Part shown: in pieces, positions 1 through 5,939 of the stretch
How the letters are laid out: every line of letters starts with the position of its first letter
Position numbering within the stretch: position 1 is the stretch's first letter
Virus record (IMG/VR): IMGVR_UViG_3300042516_003920
Coordinates: 1 to 20,442 of that record
Length of the DNA stretch: 20,442 bases
Origin: a virus
Reading direction: 5' to 3' (one strand)
The notes under the pieces: model-generated
What the model saw: only the letters and a program-made list of their open reading frames with translations
Told to the model about the DNA's origin: nothing
Databases searched by the model: none
Program-made: the position numbers and the translations under genes

Positions 1-1
1 G

Positions 2-61
2 GGCTACATCGCCGGGCATGTCGTCAGCCTCGACCGCATTTCGGGCTGGTTCAAGAAGTGA
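2..61 (+). CDS. C-terminal end of an upstream phage gene (partial)
   Basis: The reading frame is open from the left edge of the window and encodes 19 residues ending in SGWFKK before a TGA stop. That stop overlaps the GTG start of the next gene in a GTGA junction, the coupling style used throughout this window, so it is probably the real end of a co-transcribed gene. Nothing in the remaining residues identifies the family. By position it should belong to the tail module or the end of the late operon, but that is inference. Confidence 0.5.
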   Translation, partial: GYIAGHVVSLDRISGWFKK

Positions 62-753
62 ACCTAGTTCCGGCGTCGTGCTGCTGTGGCTGCGCGATTG
101 ACTGCGAGTGTTTGGCCAGTACGTATACGCTGTCGTATCCGGCTATCACGTTTTATTACAACGGCTGCACCGAAGGCGTTTGCGGAACTGTAACAGCAAC
201 GGCTCCTGCACAAACCGTAACACTGTATCGCTGTTGTGAGACTTACTATCCGTGCGGGGACCTTGCCGTTACTGGCGTTCTTTACCGGTCAAATCCGGTG
301 CCACTTGATGACATAGAGTTGTGTTGCGTCGATGGGTATTTCGGCGACGAGTGCGCAACAGTGCCCGCGTGGATCATCTACGCCATGAGCGGTGGATGCG
401 TACCGGAATGCGAGACCCCAAACGCATTCAGCGGCTGGCTTGTATCGGCTGTCGTGGTGATAGGCCGACTCAACGCAGATTGCGAGGTCTGCAACGACCC
501 AACCCCGCGCGACATTTCCGGAGACGGGTGCCTTGGCTTTGAGTTCCCTGCCTATTGGGTAGACACTCTGTTCACGGGGTCGGGAACATGTCCAACGTTT
601 CCGCAAGCGCCTGTCACTGGGCTTGGAAGTCCTGCTTCGTCAAGTCACTACAACCCTAGCGACCCCAGCGACCCGTGCGATCCGACCGGCAGTTATTCGG
701 TGTGTGATACTGATACGAGTCCGCCGTGCACCCTTACGGCAACTGTCTCGTGA
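58..753 (+). CDS. Cysteine-rich hypothetical protein, late-operon end
   Basis: This 231-residue protein contains 23 cysteines, about 10 percent. They occur as a CCC-x-C run near residues 8-12, several CC pairs and many CxxC or CxxxxC spacings, spread over the whole length. The rest is rich in Thr, Tyr, Gly and Pro, with an Asp/Ser/Pro repeat-like stretch near residue 200 (SDPSDPCDP). There is no clear signal peptide or long hydrophobic segment. The GTG start overlaps the previous stop (GTGA), and the stop overlaps the next gene in the same way. Codon use looks less GC-biased than in the replication and head genes, which may indicate separate acquisition. I do not recognise the family. The composition fits a metal-binding or disulfide-stabilised surface protein, perhaps attached to the tail, but no function can be assigned. 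Confidence 0.75.
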   Translation: MNLVPASCCCGCAIDCECLASTYTLSYPAITFYYNGCTEGVCGTVTATAPAQTVTLYRCCETYYPCGDLAVTGVLYRSNPVPLDDIELCCVDGYFGDECATVPAWIIYAMSGGCVPECETPNAFSGWLVSAVVVIGRLNADCEVCNDPTPRDISGDGCLGFEFPAYWVDTLFTGSGTCPTFPQAPVTGLGSPASSSHYNPSDPSDPCDPTGSYSVCDTDTSPPCTLTATVS

Positions 754-1259
754 TCGAGTGCGACCACTGGTCCCCGTGCACGGTCAAGTCAGGCGGCTGC
801 TGCGCCGCCGGTCACTACGGTGGGCGTCCCAGCCTGGGCGTCTGCGGCCAGTGTCCGCACCGGGTTGTCGGCGGTGAGCAGCCCATCGGCACGACCGTCA
901 CGCACGGAGCCACCACGACCAAGGCAGTGCAATACCTGAAGACGGAGGCCATGCACGCCCTGAAGGGGCCGGCACCAGCCGACGTTGTCGAGACCCGCTC
1001 AGCGCTGTGCCGCAGCTGCGAGTTCCGGGTGGACAGCCTCGAGGACAACACTGACCCTGGCGGCATCGGCTTCTGCACGAAGTGCGGCTGCGGTGGCAAT
1101 CGACGAGCAGCACTCAGCGTGAAGCTGACGCTCGCGGGCACCTCCTGCCCCGTCGGGAAGTTCAGGGCGAGTGACGGCACCAAGGGCAGCATCGAGAGCA
1201 TGATGCAGGCCCTCAAGGGCGTGGCGATGACGCTGGCGGATCAGGCGAAGAAGGTCTAG
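750..1259 (+). CDS. Zinc-cluster (cysteine-rich) phage protein
   Basis: The protein has 169 residues from a GTG start that overlaps the previous stop (GTGA); an in-frame GTG at 726 would add eight residues. Two cysteine clusters are visible. The first, about residues 4-37, has C4, C10, C17, C18, C32 and C35 around a GGxPSxGVCxxCPH motif. The second, about residues 87-138, has CxxC, then FCTKCGC, then SCPVGKF. The second pattern (CxxC...CxxCGC...K...CPxGKW/F) resembles small zinc-ribbon domains seen in many phage proteins. The C-terminal 30 residues look helical. It follows another cysteine-rich gene and ends tail to tail with a minus-strand gene. Zinc binding is likely from the motifs; the biological role is unknown. 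Confidence 0.75.
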   Translation: MIECDHWSPCTVKSGGCCAAGHYGGRPSLGVCGQCPHRVVGGEQPIGTTVTHGATTTKAVQYLKTEAMHALKGPAPADVVETRSALCRSCEFRVDSLEDNTDPGGIGFCTKCGCGGNRRAALSVKLTLAGTSCPVGKFRASDGTKGSIESMMQALKGVAMTLADQAKKV

Positions 1260-1471
1260 ATCGCTCGCTTCACGAGCAACAGCAAGAACAGAAAGCCACA
1301 CAAGAACGCGAGGCCAATTCCGCCGGCCAGCATGCCTTCTGCATTTGGTGCCTTCGACACGGCTCCGACCAAAGCAAGCACCAAACCAAAGGCAGCGAGC
1401 GAGCCCGTCGTGATCTTTAGAACCCGGCGAAGCAGACTGGTCTTGGCGACGCCTTCCTGCGTGGTGTGCAT
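1256..1471 (-). CDS. Small two-pass membrane protein, only minus-strand gene
   Basis: This is a 71-residue protein from an ATG at 1471. An in-frame TTG at 1516 would give 86 residues. After a basic N-terminal stretch there are two hydrophobic segments, roughly residues 22-40 and 47-67, joined by a short polar loop, and the protein ends in KRAI. It is the only convincing gene on this strand. Its stop overlaps the 3' end of the zinc-cluster gene, and its 5' end faces away from the integrase gene. A lone gene in opposite orientation between the late operon and the integrase fits a moron expressed in the lysogen, and two-pass membrane proteins there sometimes act in superinfection exclusion. That role is inference only. 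No convincing Shine-Dalgarno or promoter was found. Confidence 0.5.
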   Translation of the reverse strand: MHTTQEGVAKTSLLRRVLKITTGSLAAFGLVLALVGAVSKAPNAEGMLAGGIGLAFLCGFLFLLLLVKRAI

Positions 1472-1553
1472 CGAAGCACGATAACGGACCGCACCGTCCG
1501 AGATCAACCGCGACAAACACGAGTTTTTTGCAATCGCTTAGCCTGTCGGCCCC

Positions 1554-2930
1554 ATGCGGCTCCGGGTCACCGTAGAGTGGGTTGTGGATTCACCGGGTAC
1601 AGCCGTCCGGGCTGACCTCCTCGACCAAGTCGAGGCGTGGTGCGTTTTTGCTACAGAGGTTGAGGGGCACAGCCGCCGGCACGCTGAGCAGGCGGCTCGG
1701 TGGGTTCGTGCTTGGGTCCTTCACATGAGGGACAACAACATGCACCCGACGCCTGACTCTTGCGTCGCGTGGCTGCGTGACATGACTCGGGGGGCAAGCC
1801 TCAGCCCGCAGACGATCCGCAACCGGGCCAGCGCCTGCCGACGCTTTGCCGGCTGGATGGTTGTCCAGGGCGTGCTGGACGCCAACCCGTGGACCAGCGT
1901 GCCCATGCCCCGGGGGCGAGCCCGGCAGGGTGCGGACGCATTCACCGACGATCAGGTCGCCGCACTGATCGCTCACGCGGAACGCATGGCCACCAAGGGC
2001 CGCAAGCCAAGCGACCGGGCGTCAGCTGCCAACCGAGCCAACCTGTACAGGTTTCTGAGCCTGACCGGACTGCGGCGCGGCGAGGCCCGGGCCCAGCGTT
2101 GGGATGACATTGACCTTGAGGCCCGCACCATGGTCGTCACGCTCGACAAGGCCCGCCGGGCTGATCCCGTGCCGCTGTCCGTTGCAGCTGCTGGCATGCT
2201 CCGGCAACTGCTGGCAGAGCGTGGCACCAGCCCGCTGGTCTTCCCCACGATCGTGACCGACAAGGCCCTCGAGGCGGACTGCCGTGCCTGCGGGATCACC
2301 GGCCGGGGGAAGTGGCACCGCTTCCGGGTCGGCTTTGTGACCGAATCCTTCGAGGCCGGCGTGCCGCCGGAACTGATCCAGCGGCTGGTCAGGCATCGCA
2401 GTATCGACCAGACCCACCGATACTTGCGACACAAGGAGGAGCGGCTCCGGAATGCAGCCGAGGCACGAACCTCAAAAATCTTTGAGGATTCCTCCCTGTC
2501 AAAACCTCGTGCTGCCGATAGGTTCCCCGTGGATTCACGTATGACCACGGGTGCACCTACTACCGAGAGCAGTAAGACGACCAGCCAGGTCGCCGCACCC
2601 GTGGCAAATGAATCCACACTCATCCTGGCTGGTCTTCTGTCTGCTCTCGGCCGCTCCGGTTCATCCGGTCTCCCGACAAACGAAAAGGCCCGCGTCCGTG
2701 GACGCGAGCCTCTTCTGAGTCGGGGTGACAGGATTTGCACCGACGCCCCCACGGGGGCACCGGAGCGGCTTCTTCTCGCGGCGATCGAACTGATCGACGC
2801 AGTGCTGCAGCTGCAGCAGGGAGCCGCCAGTGAGTCAGCAGAAGACCGTGAACGATGGACGGTTCGGGCAGGTGGTCGAGGACGTGGGACTCGCCATTCA
2901 GGAACTGCGCAACGACGGCCGCGGGCTTGA
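1554..2930 (+). CDS. int: Tyrosine recombinase (phage integrase)
   Basis: This enzyme would catalyse site-specific recombination between phage attP and bacterial attB. The N-terminal SAM-like core-binding domain spans roughly residues 20-120, and the catalytic domain roughly 125-310. All active-site residues are visible: R174 in TGLRRGE, K199, H255 and R258 in WHRFR, H281 in RHRSID, and nucleophile Y290 in HRYLR. The reading frame then stays open for another 168 residues, far longer than the usual short tail. This tail is low-complexity, passes through several inverted repeats and an antisense tRNA fragment, and overlaps the next gene by about 100 bases. It probably reflects reading through attP rather than a folded domain. 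In an integrated copy the frame should stop at codon 395 (see findings). The ATG start is the first in frame after the divergent gap. Confidence 0.92.
   Translation: MRLRVTVEWVVDSPGTAVRADLLDQVEAWCVFATEVEGHSRRHAEQAARWVRAWVLHMRDNNMHPTPDSCVAWLRDMTRGASLSPQTIRNRASACRRFAGWMVVQGVLDANPWTSVPMPRGRARQGADAFTDDQVAALIAHAERMATKGRKPSDRASAANRANLYRFLSLTGLRRGEARAQRWDDIDLEARTMVVTLDKARRADPVPLSVAAAGMLRQLLAERGTSPLVFPTIVTDKALEADCRACGITGRGKWHRFRVGFVTESFEAGVPPELIQRLVRHRSIDQTHRYLRHKEERLRNAAEARTSKIFEDSSLSKPRAADRFPVDSRMTTGAPTTESSKTTSQVAAPVANESTLILAGLLSALGRSGSSGLPTNEKARVRGREPLLSRGDRICTDAPTGAPERLLLAAIELIDAVLQLQQGAASESAEDRERWTVRAGGRGRGTRHSGTAQRRPRA
2470..2494. repeat. Overlapping inverted repeats after the integrase catalytic domain
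   Basis: CCTCAAA and TTTGAGG form a perfect 7-bp inverted repeat around the loop AATC (2470-2487). It overlaps a second palindrome, GAGGATTCCTC (2484-2494). The site begins just where the conserved integrase domain ends. It could be an arm-type recombinase or excisionase site, or a hairpin in the int mRNA; sequence alone does not decide. Confidence 0.5.
2579..2634. repeat. 11-bp perfect inverted repeat in the presumed attP arm
   Basis: GACCAGCCAGG (2579-2589) and CCTGGCTGGTC (2624-2634) are exact inverse copies 34 bases apart. Inside them, TGAATCCAC (2609-2617) is the inverse of GTGGATTCA at 2529-2537, which also occurs at 1584-1592 at the 5' end of int. Such spaced short repeats beside the attachment core fit arm-type binding sites for integrase and accessory proteins. 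The function is inferred from position. Confidence 0.45.
2682..2711 (-). terminator. Rho-independent terminator, probably carried from a host tRNA gene
   Basis: Read on the minus strand, AGGCTCGCGTC, loop CACG and GACGCGGGCCT form an 11-bp stem followed by TTTTCG. The one imperfect pair is a G-U wobble in minus-strand RNA but a C-A mismatch in plus-strand RNA, and the T-run is on the minus side, so the element works in the minus direction. It lies seven bases beyond the antisense tRNA 3' end, the position of a natural tRNA terminator. This suggests the phage carries tRNA 3' end and terminator together as its attachment identity region. Confidence 0.65.
2718..2737 (-). other. attP: Probable attP core: 3' end of a tRNA gene
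   Basis: The complementary strand of these 20 bases reads CAAATCCTGTCACCCCGACT, which looks like the end of a T-loop, the 3' half of the T stem and the 3' acceptor strand of a tRNA. The match ends abruptly. Upstream on the minus strand a real tRNA would continue with the invariant TT of the T-loop and the 5' T stem, but here the sequence is unrelated. A truncated tRNA 3' end beside an integrase gene is the classical form of attP. The acceptor sequence may fit a proline tRNA, but this is uncertain. An adjacent GCCCC-CACG-GGGGC inverted repeat (2745-2758) lies on the phage side. The exact crossover cannot be placed. Confidence 0.6.
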
Positions 2931-3264
2931 CGCGCGCAAGATCGAACTGACGCTGGAGCACCACGCCGGCGACATGGTGCGGGCTTTGGTGAGCACCATT
3001 CCGTCCGGGCGGATTGAGGCCCGGTTCGTGCTGTTGGCTGCGGACGCTGTGATCACGAACCGGATTGAGATGGTGATGGATGAGGTGCGGCGGGTGCAGG
3101 CCCGTCGCCGAGCCGAGTCGCAGGACGCAGCACCGCTGGCTGTGATCGGTCAGGGGACGAGCCAGCGTGAGATTCGTGGCGAGCCGGCGGACGCAGCAGG
3201 CGGGCTCGTGGGCCGTCTGCGGCGGTTTGTGGGTCGCTTGCTGGGAGTGGAGGCCGTCCGATGA
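2830..3264 (+). CDS. Hypothetical early protein
   Basis: This 144-residue protein starts at a GTG preceded by GGGAG with a spacing of about seven bases, which supports this start despite the 100-base overlap with the open tail of the integrase frame. The sequence is mixed helical and charged. A region around residues 35-90 (HHAGDMVRAL to VMDEVRR) looks like a compact helical domain, and an Arg-rich C-terminal segment ends in LRRFVGRLLG, possibly an amphipathic helix. I do not recognise a family. It is the first gene of the early operon, and its stop overlaps the next ATG in an ATGA junction. Confidence 0.65.
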   Translation: MSQQKTVNDGRFGQVVEDVGLAIQELRNDGRGLDARKIELTLEHHAGDMVRALVSTIPSGRIEARFVLLAADAVITNRIEMVMDEVRRVQARRRAESQDAAPLAVIGQGTSQREIRGEPADAAGGLVGRLRRFVGRLLGVEAVR

Positions 3265-3425
3265 GTCAGGCCGAAGTAGCAGACGCCCTTGGGATCACCC
3301 GCCAGACCGTTCGGGAGATCGAGCAGGCCGCGTTGGAGAAGCTTCGCAGGAAGCTGATCCGGATTATCCGAAACGAGGCCGACCTGGCACGGCTGGCTGG
3401 CCTGTTCGAGGAGGCGTGCCGATGA
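3261..3425 (+). CDS. Small sigma-70 region 4-like HTH protein
   Basis: A 54-residue protein begins at an ATG overlapping the preceding stop (ATGA) and ends in another ATGA junction with the exonuclease gene. Residues 2-32, from SQAEVADALG through TRQTVREIE to LEKLRRKL, follow the helix-turn-helix pattern of sigma factor region 4.2, where the usual form is GxTRERIRQIExxALxKLR. A typical sigma factor has more than 150 residues and other regions, so this is a stand-alone region-4-like domain. It may bind -35 elements or the RNA polymerase flap and regulate phage promoters, or may simply be a compact DNA-binding protein. Coupling at both ends makes it a real gene with good probability despite its size. 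Confidence 0.7.
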   Translation: MSQAEVADALGITRQTVREIEQAALEKLRRKLIRIIRNEADLARLAGLFEEACR

Positions 3426-4255
3426 CGCCCTTCGCTCTTTCTGAGCAGCTGGTGCCGGGCATGTCCAGCATGCACTACCACGGCATTCAGGCGTTCTCCA
3501 GCAGCTTTGGCCGCGAGATGGTCAGGAGCAGCCCCGCCCACGCGATGGCCCGCAAGGACCGACCGCAGACGCCGGCGATGGTGCTGGGGTCCGCGGTGCA
3601 TGCTGGCGTGCTCGAGCCGCACGCCGGCGCCGTGGCCATTGCCCCGGACGTGGATCGCCGCACGACTGCCGGCAAGGAGGCCTACTCGGCTTTCGTACGC
3701 GAGGCCTGTGGCAAGATCATCCTGACGCACGACCAGGGCGAGACCTACCGCGGGATCGTTGACGCCGTTTCCGAAAGCAAGGCCGCGACCAACCTGCTGC
3801 ACGTGTGTCAGAGCCGCGAGCTCAGCGGGTTCACGGTGGACCCGATTAACGATGTCCTGTGCAAGGCCCGTTTTGACGCCATCAGCGTGCAGGACGGGGT
3901 GATCCTTGACCTCAAGACGACCAGCGGGCTGGCAACGCGGTCAGAGTTTGAGCGGACCATCGGGTCGTTGGGCTACGGGTTTCAGGCGGCTCTGTACACA
4001 TGGGTCGCGGCACGCCTGGGCGTCCCGTCCCCTGCGTTCATGTTCTTGGTGGTCGAGGTGGAGTACCCGCACGGCGTCGGTCTGTTTGCGATGCAGCAGG
4101 AGGTCATCGACCTGTACATGCCAAGGGTGCAGGAAGCGATTCAGGTGTACGCGCAGTGCGTGAAGGCCAACGCATGGCGGTCGTACCCCGACGAGGTGCA
4201 GTCCATTGGCATCCCCGCGTGGGTCCGCAAGGGACTCGAGGAGGTGGCAGCGTGA
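3422..4255 (+). CDS. PD-(D/E)XK exonuclease (RecE/exonuclease VIII-like)
   Basis: This 277-residue nuclease probably resects double-stranded DNA ends to give single strands for the annealing protein encoded next. Visible motifs are GSAVH (56-60), E133 in SRELSG, D152 in ARFDAI, D163-L-K165 in ILDLKTT, and Q188/Y192 in GFQAALY. Together these make the PD-(D/E)XK core in the order found in the phage exonuclease VIII-like (DUF3799/PDDEXK_10-type) family. The ATG at 3422 overlaps the stop of the sigma-like gene. The frame is open further upstream to 3167, but that part overlaps two coupled genes and is not conserved-looking, so it is excluded. The stop forms a GTGA junction with the annealing protein gene. 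Confidence 0.85.
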   Translation: MTPFALSEQLVPGMSSMHYHGIQAFSSSFGREMVRSSPAHAMARKDRPQTPAMVLGSAVHAGVLEPHAGAVAIAPDVDRRTTAGKEAYSAFVREACGKIILTHDQGETYRGIVDAVSESKAATNLLHVCQSRELSGFTVDPINDVLCKARFDAISVQDGVILDLKTTSGLATRSEFERTIGSLGYGFQAALYTWVAARLGVPSPAFMFLVVEVEYPHGVGLFAMQQEVIDLYMPRVQEAIQVYAQCVKANAWRSYPDEVQSIGIPAWVRKGLEEVAA

Positions 4256-5115
4256 GCATTGTTCCGATGACAGACATGCAGGCGATTGAGCAGATCACGA
4301 TGACCGGTGACCTGTCGAGGTTGACCGCCGAGCAGCGGGTCGCATACGTGAAGTACGTTTGCGATTCGCTGGGTCTGAACGCCGCCACCAGGCCGTTCGA
4401 GTTTCAGATGTTCCAGGGCAAGTTGGTGATGTACGCCAAGAAGGACTGCACCGAGCAGTTGCGGAAGATTCACGGCGTCAGCATCAGGGTCCTGGAGCGG
4501 AAGACGGACACGGACAATGGCGTCTTTACGGTGTCTGTCCGCGGCATCGACAAAACCGGTCGCCGGGACGAAAGCACCGGAGCGGTTGGCATCGCCGGGC
4601 TTCGCGGCATGGAGTTGGCCAACGCCATGATGAAGGCGGAAACCAAGGCCAAGCGGCGGCTGACCCTGAGCATTTGCGGGCTTGGTTTCTTGGACGAGTC
4701 CGACATTGCCGACGGCGGCGCTGCCAGCGCCCCAGTCCGCGTCAGTACGACGGATCAGCTCCGTCGCCTGAACGCCCTGGCACAAGGCACTGTCACGGCT
4801 CCATCGACGGAGGCCGTGGCGGCTCCCGCGGCGGCGCCGGTCGAGGAGTCGGAGCCTCGGCCGGCGACCGCTGCGCTCGGCTGGGAGCAGCAGCTGGGCC
4901 AGCCCGCCACGGACGGCGGGCCGGCGGAGCCAACGCTAGAGGATCTTGCGGAGCAGGTGGCCGCTTTGGCCCGGCAAGCGGGCGGCAAGCGGACAGCGAT
5001 GCAGGCTCTGGCGAAAGCAAAGAAGGACGGGAAGGACGAGGCGGGCACGCGCCGCGTGCTTGAGGAATGGCACGAAGCACTCAGCAACACCATCAACAAG
5101 GAAAGCATGCAATGA
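4252..5115 (+). CDS. RecT/Bet-like single-strand annealing protein
   Basis: This 287-residue protein would anneal complementary single strands made by the upstream exonuclease. The conserved part covers residues 30-152: GLNAATRPFEF, GKLVMYAKKDCTEQLRKIHG, the GRRDESTGA loop, and AMMKAETKAKRRLTLSICGLG followed by LDESD. This resembles annealing proteins paired with phage exonucleases. Residues 155-235 are an Ala/Pro/Glu-rich linker, and the last 50 residues look helical. The GTG start overlaps the exonuclease stop. The frame is open back to 4000 but would overlap the nuclease domain, so that extension is rejected. Assignment rests on motif resemblance and context; a profile search would distinguish RecT, Bet and other annealing families. 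Confidence 0.7.
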   Translation: MSIVPMTDMQAIEQITMTGDLSRLTAEQRVAYVKYVCDSLGLNAATRPFEFQMFQGKLVMYAKKDCTEQLRKIHGVSIRVLERKTDTDNGVFTVSVRGIDKTGRRDESTGAVGIAGLRGMELANAMMKAETKAKRRLTLSICGLGFLDESDIADGGAASAPVRVSTTDQLRRLNALAQGTVTAPSTEAVAAPAAAPVEESEPRPATAALGWEQQLGQPATDGGPAEPTLEDLAEQVAALARQAGGKRTAMQALAKAKKDGKDEAGTRRVLEEWHEALSNTINKESMQ

Positions 5116-5939
5116 ATCTTGACATAAGCGTGGAAAACATTACGCCTTCACTGGCGGCTGATTGGCTGAAGGCAAACACGTGCAACCGACCTATGCGGCA
5201 GAGCCGCGTCGACCAGCTTGCTCGCCAAATGAAGGCAGGACACTGGGGACTGACGCATCAGGGCGTTGCATTCAACTGCGACGGCACCCTGCTGGATGGA
5301 CAGCATCGTCTTGCGGCAATCGTGCAGGCAAATGTGCCCGTGAGCATGGTCGTGACCAGGGGCGTGCGTCAGGACATGCAGTTGTTCATGGACGATCACG
5401 CAAAGCGCACGGCAAACGATTCGCTGTCGTTGTACCGAAGCGAACAGATCACGCAGCAGGACGTGGCCGTCTTGCGAGCCGCTACCAGTTTGTCCGCAGC
5501 GTCTTTTTGCAACAACGCCAGCAATGCCGAACTGAACATTGCATTGGACACGTTCAAGGATGCGCTGTTGTTCTGTCACAACTACAGCGAACGCAAGCGG
5601 GCCCGTGGCATCGGTGCCGCGCCAGTGTGGGGTGCGGTTGCGTTGGCGTGGTTTTACGTCACGGACCTCAAGCGTCTAGATCAGTTTTGCCGCATTGTCA
5701 GCGGCGACGCAATGGCAACAGATGAAACGGACAACGCACCGCACCTGCTGCGAGAGTGGCTGCTCAAGAACGGATTGAGCGGAGGCCCAATGCGCCAGGA
5801 GGCGTTCAAGAAGACGCAGCGAGCCATAAAGGCGTTCATGGAACGCACGCCCCTTTCACGATTGTGCGGAACAGTGCACTTCTATCCGTATCCGTTAGTC
5901 AACCCCATTCGATCATGCGCGAAGGAGACGCTTCAGTGA
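5112..5939 (+). CDS. ParB/Srx-like fold protein (DGQHRL motif)
   Basis: The protein has 275 residues and starts at an ATG overlapping the annealing protein stop (ATGA). Residues 15-75 hold the signature of ParB N-terminal-domain-like proteins: CNRPMRQSRVDQLARQM, then GTLLDGQHRLAAIV with the DGQHRL nucleotide-contact motif at 62-67. The remaining 200 residues are helical and contain no obvious HTH. Phage proteins of this kind are common in replication and recombination operons and are usually annotated as ParB-like or hypothetical; some ParB-fold enzymes are nucleases or CTPases. Codon use appears somewhat less GC-biased than in flanking genes. The exact activity is unknown. Confidence 0.7.
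   Translation: MNLDISVENITPSLAADWLKANTCNRPMRQSRVDQLARQMKAGHWGLTHQGVAFNCDGTLLDGQHRLAAIVQANVPVSMVVTRGVRQDMQLFMDDHAKRTANDSLSLYRSEQITQQDVAVLRAATSLSAASFCNNASNAELNIALDTFKDALLFCHNYSERKRARGIGAAPVWGAVALAWFYVTDLKRLDQFCRIVSGDAMATDETDNAPHLLREWLLKNGLSGGPMRQEAFKKTQRAIKAFMERTPLSRLCGTVHFYPYPLVNPIRSCAKETLQ

Noticed and set aside
2718-2800. A complete tRNA gene.
   Set aside because: Only the 3' end is present; no matching 5' acceptor strand, D arm or anticodon arm follows on the minus strand.
2804-2819. Perfect palindrome GCTGCAGCTGCAGC near the end of the int frame, considered as an operator.
   Set aside because: It is a simple GCTGCA repeat within coding-like DNA and has no second copy; chance is likely.
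3167-3421. Upstream extension of the exonuclease frame.
   Set aside because: It would overlap two coupled genes; ATG 3422 in the ATGA junction and the normal family start fit better.
4000-4251. Upstream extension of the annealing protein frame.
   Set aside because: It overlaps the exonuclease coding region, and GTG 4252 lies in a normal GTGA junction.
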